A stretch of 45,393 bases of DNA from Streptomyces sp. CoH27 (lineage in GTDB: Bacteria > Actinomycetota > Actinomycetes > Streptomycetales > Streptomycetaceae). The stretch spans positions 507,481-552,873 of the forward strand of contig NZ_JAIQYY010000002.1 of assembly GCF_020181035.1 (NCBI RefSeq), in the 5' to 3' direction. Shown one piece after another: positions 41,585-45,393 of the stretch. The position numbers and the translations under genes were made by a program. The notes under the pieces were generated by a model that was given only the letters and a program-made list of their open reading frames with translations, was not told the DNA's origin and did no database searches. Position 1 is the stretch's first letter, and each line of letters starts with the position of its first letter.

Positions 41585-42736
41585 TCAGACCAGCCGGTCC
41601 CGCGCGATCCGCTCCGCCACGTCCTCCAGGATCGGCCCGGCCTCCGCGATGCACCGCGCCACGTCCGGCTCGACCGAGGTGAGCGGATACGCCTGCCCGA
41701 TCCCGGCCCGCTCCAGCGCCTCCGGGGGCAGCGCGAGCCGCCCGCACACCGCCACGACCTCCCTGCCCGCGGCCCGCGCCGCCGCGGCGACCCCCGCCGG
41801 TGCCTTGCCGTGCAGCGTCTGCTCGTCCAGCGAGCCCTCACCGGTGATCACCAGCGAGGCCCGCGCCAGCGCGGGCGCGAAGCCGAGGACGTCCAGCATG
41901 ACCTCGATGCCGGGGCGGAAGCGGGCACCCAGCAGCAGGGCGCCGTACCCGATGCCGCCCGCGGCGCCCGCGCCCGGCGCCGCCGCGTACTCGGCGGCCC
42001 GCGGCCCCACGGCCGCCTCCAGCACCTTCGCGAAGTGCCCGAGCGCCGCGTCCAGGGCCGCCACGTCGTCCGGCGAGGCGCCCTTCTGCGGGCCGTAGAC
42101 GGCCGGCGCGCCCTTCGGGCCGGTCAGCGGGTTGTCGACGTCGCTCGCGAGGACCAGTTCGACCGAGGACAGCCGCGGGTCCAGACCGGACAGGTCGGCA
42201 CGGGCCAGGTCGGCCAGGCCCCCGCCGCCCGGCGCCACCGGCTCGCCGTCCTCGCCCAGGAACCGGGCGCCCAGCGCCGCCAGCATCCCGGCGCCGCCGT
42301 CCGTCGTGGCGCTGCCGCCGACGCCGAACACGATCGTCCGCGCGCCTGCGTCCAGCGCGGCCCGCAGCAGCTCTCCGGAGCCGTACGTCGAAGCCGTCAG
42401 GGGCGCCAAGACACCGGCCGGGAGGCGCTGCAGGCCGCTCGCCTCCGCCATCTCCACGACCGCGGTGTCCCCGCGCAGCGCGTACGCGGCCGTCACCTCC
42501 TGGCCCAGCGGCCCGGCGACCCGCACCTCACGGCGCTCGAAACCGGCCGCGACCGCCGCGTCCACCGTCCCGTCGCCGCCGTCGGCCACCGGCAGCGCCT
42601 CGACCGGAAGGTCCGGCACGACCCGGCGCAGCCCGGCCGTCACCCGCTCGGCGACCTGCACGGCCGTCAGCGAGCCCTTGAACTTGTCCGCGGCGATGAG
42701 CACCCGACGGGTCTCGTCCGCTGCAGCGTGAGCCAC
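41585..42736 (-). CDS. Glycerate kinase
   Basis: 383 residues from a GTG at 42736 with AAGGGGAAAG upstream. GlxK-family motifs are present: DKFKGSLTA (17-25), the ADGGDGT motif, GVGGSATTDGGAGML in the centre, GAAGGIGYG and VITGEGSLDEQT. The enzyme phosphorylates D-glycerate with ATP, giving 2-phosphoglycerate in most GlxK-type enzymes. It is cytosolic. Glyoxylate released by the ethylmalonyl-CoA lyase can be a source of glycerate, a possible link to the neighbouring pathway but not demonstrated. It diverges from the ADP-ribosylglycohydrolase gene and converges on the hydrolase with the MITE between. Confidence 0.93.
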   Translation of the reverse strand: MAHAAADETRRVLIAADKFKGSLTAVQVAERVTAGLRRVVPDLPVEALPVADGGDGTVDAAVAAGFERREVRVAGPLGQEVTAAYALRGDTAVVEMAEASGLQRLPAGVLAPLTASTYGSGELLRAALDAGARTIVFGVGGSATTDGGAGMLAALGARFLGEDGEPVAPGGGGLADLARADLSGLDPRLSSVELVLASDVDNPLTGPKGAPAVYGPQKGASPDDVAALDAALGHFAKVLEAAVGPRAAEYAAAPGAGAAGGIGYGALLLGARFRPGIEVMLDVLGFAPALARASLVITGEGSLDEQTLHGKAPAGVAAAARAAGREVVAVCGRLALPPEALERAGIGQAYPLTSVEPDVARCIAEAGPILEDVAERIARDRLV

Positions 42737-42874
42737 CTTGCTTTCCCCTTGCTCTCCGGGCCCCGCGCACGTCAGGGCCAGTCGCGCCGCTGCGACCTTA
42801 ACCTCAGCGGGCCCCCGCCGTCATGCCCCGGCCGAAGGCTGGGAACCGGCTGGGAACACTCCGGGGAAAACGGG

Positions 42875-42880
42875 TACACC
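42875..42880 (+). promoter_or_regulatory. -10-like TACACC, leaderless start of the ADP-ribosylglycohydrolase gene
   Basis: The hexamer ends 6 nt before the ATG. There is no purine-rich ribosome site in the gap. The last base is C instead of the usual T. Confidence 0.45.
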
Positions 42881-42886
42881 CCAGCC

Positions 42887-43978
42887 ATGACCACCCAGCC
42901 CACCGTGGCCCCCCGGCGCACCGGGCCCGACCTCGCCGACCGCATCCACGGCGGCTGGCTCGGCCGGATCGCGGGCAACATGCTCGGCAAGCCGGTCGAA
43001 CAGGGCGAGGTGTGGACCCGCGACCGCATCGACCGCTATCTGGAGCGGGCCGGGGCGCTGCCGCTCACCGGCTATCTGCCCGAGCCCGCCGACCCGGCCG
43101 ACCGCGCCGTGCTGCGCCCGGAGTGGCGGGCGTGCGTGCGCGGCCGGATCCACGGCAGCTGCCGGGACGACGACGTGGACTACGCGATCCTCGGCCTGGA
43201 CCTGCTGGAGACCCATGGCTTCGGCTTCAGCACCGAGCAGGTCGGCGACCTGTGGCAGCTGCGGCTGCCGTACCTGCAGACCTTCACCGCGGAGCGGGCG
43301 GCGTACCGCAATCTCGTCGGCGGGCTCAGACCGCCGCTGACGGCGACGCACCACAACCCCCACCAGGAGTGGATCGGGGCGCTGATCCGCGCCGACGTCT
43401 ACGGCTGGACCTGCCCCGGCGACCCGGTGCGTGCCGCCGGGCTGGCCCGCCGGGACGCGGTGCTGTCGCACACCGGGAACGGCGTCTACGGCGCGATGTG
43501 GGCGGCCGCGCTGATCGCGGCGGCGTTCACCGCGCCGACGGTGCGGGAGGCGCTGGAGAGCGGGCTCGGGGTGATCCCGGCGGGCAGCCGGCTCGCCAGG
43601 ACCGTACGGCGGGTCGCGGCACTGCACGAGTCGGGGCTGCCCTGGGAGGAGACCCTGACCGTGATGTCCGGGGAGACCGCCGGGCTGGGCTGGATCCACA
43701 CGGTCCCCAACGCCGCCGTCCTGACCGCCGGGCTGCTCTACGGCGACGACGACTTCACCCGGACCCTCGCCCTGACCGTGCGCGGCGGCCTGGACACCGA
43801 CTCCACCGGGGCGGCCGCCGGCTCGGTGGCCGGGGTCCGCACCGGCGCGGCCGGGATCCCCGCCCAGTGGACGGAGCCGCTTGAGGACACGGTCCGCAGC
43901 GCGGTGTCCGGCTTCGACGGCGTACGGATCAGTGCGCTGGCCGAACGCACCCTGCGCCTGGTGACGGCCGGGCCCTAG
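42887..43978 (+). CDS. ADP-ribosylglycohydrolase family protein
   Basis: 363 residues from the ATG at 42887. The DraG/ARH-type all-helical fold is indicated by GGWLGRIAGNMLGKP (about 22-36, the glycine-rich first motif), RDDDVDYAI (93-101, in the place of the usual TDDT metal site) and GGLDTDSTGAAAGSVAG (300-316, with Asp303 and Asp305 as metal ligands). Such enzymes remove ADP-ribose from proteins or nucleic acids using two Mg ions. The substitution of TDDT by RDDD suggests a subfamily with changed metal coordination or substrate. It is followed at 28 bp by a Nudix hydrolase and then Sir2, all of which handle ADP-ribose or NAD. There is no signal peptide. Confidence 0.9.
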   Translation: MTTQPTVAPRRTGPDLADRIHGGWLGRIAGNMLGKPVEQGEVWTRDRIDRYLERAGALPLTGYLPEPADPADRAVLRPEWRACVRGRIHGSCRDDDVDYAILGLDLLETHGFGFSTEQVGDLWQLRLPYLQTFTAERAAYRNLVGGLRPPLTATHHNPHQEWIGALIRADVYGWTCPGDPVRAAGLARRDAVLSHTGNGVYGAMWAAALIAAAFTAPTVREALESGLGVIPAGSRLARTVRRVAALHESGLPWEETLTVMSGETAGLGWIHTVPNAAVLTAGLLYGDDDFTRTLALTVRGGLDTDSTGAAAGSVAGVRTGAAGIPAQWTEPLEDTVRSAVSGFDGVRISALAERTLRLVTAGP

Positions 43979-43994
43979 CCGTGCGGCGGCTGGT

Positions 43995-44000
43995 TACCCT
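43995..44000 (+). promoter_or_regulatory. -10-like TACCCT, leaderless start of the Nudix gene
   Basis: TACCCT matches TANNNT and ends 6 nt before the Nudix ATG at 44007. No ribosome site lies between. Confidence 0.5.
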
Positions 44001-44006
44001 TCCTCA

Positions 44007-44510
44007 ATGACCACGACTTCGCAGACGCCTGACTTCGCCACGTACATCGCGAGCCTGCCCCGTGTCCTCGCCGGCGCCGCCGCGCTCTTCCGGGACGCCG
44101 AGGGGCGGGTGCTGCTGGTCGAGCCCAACTACCGTGAGGGCTGGGCGCTGCCGGGCGGCACCATCGAGTCCGACGACGGCGAGACTCCGCGCGAGGGCGC
44201 GCGCCGGGAGACGCTGGAGGAGATCGGCCTGGACCGCGCGCTCGGCCGGCTGCTGACCGTGGACTGGGTGCGCGGCGAGGCCCACCCGCCGCTGGTGGCG
44301 TACCTGTACGACGGCGGAGTCCTCACGGAGTCCGATCTGACGGCCATCCGCCTGCAGGAGGAGGAGCTCCTGTCCTGGCGCCTGGTCCCGCGCGAGGAGA
44401 TCACCGCCCACCTCCCCGGCGCCCTCGGCCGGCGTGTCCTGGCCGCCCTGGACGTCCTGGCCGACGGCTCCGGCACCGCCGAGCTGGAGAACGGCCGGCG
44501 GGTGGCCTGA
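44007..44510 (+). CDS. Nudix hydrolase with expanded Nudix box
   Basis: 167 residues from the ATG at 44007. The Nudix box spans about 51-75. Its second half, REx2EEIG (67-74), is canonical and Glu71/Glu72 are the metal ligands. The first half has Gly51 and Glu59 separated by seven residues where the consensus has five, because Asp-Asp is inserted in GGTIESDDGET. Nudix enzymes cleave nucleoside diphosphates linked to another group. Between an ADP-ribosylglycohydrolase and a sirtuin, ADP-ribose or a deacylation product is the natural candidate substrate, but this is inference. No ribosome site is seen; leaderless expression is likely. It is cytosolic. Confidence 0.9.
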   Translation: MTTTSQTPDFATYIASLPRVLAGAAALFRDAEGRVLLVEPNYREGWALPGGTIESDDGETPREGARRETLEEIGLDRALGRLLTVDWVRGEAHPPLVAYLYDGGVLTESDLTAIRLQEEELLSWRLVPREEITAHLPGALGRRVLAALDVLADGSGTAELENGRRVA

Positions 44511-44570
44511 CCGCCGGCGAACAGGCCGGGGGCCGACCGATATCCGCTCGCTCCGACCGGGCGGGCGTCC

Positions 44571-44576
44571 TACTCT
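44571..44576 (+). promoter_or_regulatory. -10-like TACTCT, leaderless start of the sirtuin gene
   Basis: TACTCT matches TANNNT and ends 6 nt before the ATG at 44583. The intervening CGGCCC is not a ribosome site. Confidence 0.5.
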
Positions 44577-44582
44577 CGGCCC

Positions 44583-45320
44583 ATGAACAGGCCTCTCGTA
44601 GCCATACTCAGTGGCGCAGGTATCTCCACCGATTCCGGGATCCCTGACTATCGCGGGCCGAACGGGCTGTGGCGGCGGGATCCGGAGGCCGAGAAGCTCG
44701 TCACCTACGAGTACTACATGGCCGACCCGGAGATCCGGCGGCGGTCCTGGCAGATGCGGCGCGAGAACGGCGCGCTGACGGCCGAGCCGAACGCCGCGCA
44801 CCGGGCCGTCGCCGAGCTGGAGAAGTCCGGGATTCCGGTGCGGGTGATCACGCAGAACGTGGACGGACTGCACCAGCTGGCCGGCCTGTCCGCCCGCAAG
44901 GTGCTCGAACTGCACGGCAGTGCACGGAGCGTCGTGTGCACCACATGTCATGCGCGCGGGCCGATGGAGGACGCCCTCGCCCGCGTCGAAGCCGGCGAGG
45001 AGGACCCGCCGTGCCTCGCGTGCGGGGGCATCCTGAAGTCGGCGACGGTGATGTTCGGCGAGCGGCTCGACCCGGTGGTCCTCGGCCAGGCCCTGTCGAT
45101 CAGCAAGGCCTGCACCGTCTTCGTCGCCGTCGGCAGCAGCCTGCAGGTGCAGCCTGCCGCCGGGCTGGTCGGCGTCGCCGCCGACCACGGCGCCCACCTG
45201 ATCATCGTCAACGCCGAACCGACCCCGTACGACGACCTCGCGCACGAGGTCGTACGGGAGCCGATCGGCACCGCGCTGCCCCCGCGCCTGCGTGCCCTCG
45301 TCACGGAGTCCGGCGCCTAG
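44583..45320 (+). CDS. Sir2-family NAD-dependent protein deacylase
   Basis: 245 residues from the ATG at 44583. NAD-binding motifs are GAGISTDSGIPDYRG (11-25) and QNVDGLHQLAG (91-101). The catalytic His is His111 in LHGS. A zinc ribbon has Cys119, Cys122, Cys144 and Cys147. It removes acyl groups from lysines, turning NAD into nicotinamide and O-acyl-ADP-ribose. The position of the desuccinylase Tyr in CobB/SIRT5 appears to be Trp56 (SWQMR, with Arg59 kept), so desuccinylase activity is uncertain. In S. coelicolor a second CobB (SCO6464, as I recall) has the same neighbourhood. Its TAG stop is part of a CTAG where repeat-like DNA begins. Confidence 0.94.
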   Translation: MNRPLVAILSGAGISTDSGIPDYRGPNGLWRRDPEAEKLVTYEYYMADPEIRRRSWQMRRENGALTAEPNAAHRAVAELEKSGIPVRVITQNVDGLHQLAGLSARKVLELHGSARSVVCTTCHARGPMEDALARVEAGEEDPPCLACGGILKSATVMFGERLDPVVLGQALSISKACTVFVAVGSSLQVQPAAGLVGVAADHGAHLIIVNAEPTPYDDLAHEVVREPIGTALPPRLRALVTESGA

Positions 45321-45393
45321 TACTGCAACCGCATCTGGGGTGACGATCAACGTCGCCTGTCGTTGATGTGACTGTGTGCTGATGCGCTGACGG
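45317..45393. other. Possible end of an insertion element after the sirtuin gene
   Basis: The sequence begins CTAGTACTGCAACCGCA, resembling the MITE left end (CTAGT-R-C-Y-GCAAC in common). A hairpin ATCAACG-N8-CGTTGAT lies at 45346-45367. The window ends 26 bases later, so the element cannot be confirmed and no gene is seen. Confidence 0.4.

Overview
The window is very G+C-rich chromosomal DNA with strongly G/C-biased third codon positions, frequent GTG starts, purine-rich ribosome sites and several apparent leaderless genes. With the gene families present this points firmly to Streptomyces or a very close relative. From memory, the right half (hydroxyacyl-CoA dehydrogenase, TetR, ccr, ecm, mcl, mch, mcd, psd, pssA, sirtuin) resembles the S. 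coelicolor SCO6464-SCO6475 neighbourhood, and transketolase beside a gas-vesicle gene resembles the area near SCO6497-SCO6506. I could not verify this by search.

Left part (1-10.9 kb): a secreted Cys-rich/Gly-repeat protein cut by the window edge, a DUF6158 protein, an ABC-F ATPase, a histidine phosphatase, a SAM methyltransferase behind a perfect palindrome, a lone GvpL/F gas-vesicle protein, a single-chain transketolase, a VOC protein, a DUF5107 protein and a GNAT acetyltransferase. Next (11.0-16.1 kb) is a tight leftward operon of four unrelated peptidases (M55 D-aminopeptidase, M20, S9, S66 LD-carboxypeptidase), which looks like a peptide or cell-wall-peptide salvage unit.

Middle (16.2-28.5 kb): an ArsR-type metal sensor diverges from a NicO-type nickel/cobalt permease. 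The permease has a complete cobalamin riboswitch in its leader, so it is probably a cobalt importer. Then follow a second methyltransferase, a PAS-GAF-PP2C-HATPase stress-type phosphatase, an MFS exporter fused to three carboxypeptidase-regulatory-like domains, an SRPBCC protein, a radical SAM protein of the SplB-like Rv2578c family behind a LexA-type SOS box, a secreted tripeptidyl aminopeptidase and a HEAT-repeat protein.

Right part (28.9-39.9 kb): the ethylmalonyl-CoA pathway. A doubled hydroxyacyl-CoA dehydrogenase and a TetR regulator precede the ccr-ecm-mcl-mch-mcd operon, whose promoter carries two perfect palindromes. Ecm needs coenzyme B12, which links this operon to the riboswitch-controlled cobalt permease 15 kb away. 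Phosphatidylserine decarboxylase and synthase follow as an overlapping pair.

Far right (40.1-45.4 kb): an alpha/beta hydrolase whose stop codon lies in the end of a 213-bp MITE-like element, glycerate kinase, and three co-directional genes for ADP-ribosylglycohydrolase, a Nudix hydrolase with a variant box and a Sir2 deacylase. Each of the three has a -10-like hexamer exactly 6 nt before its ATG. This NAD/ADP-ribose trio is the best candidate here for an under-described functional unit.
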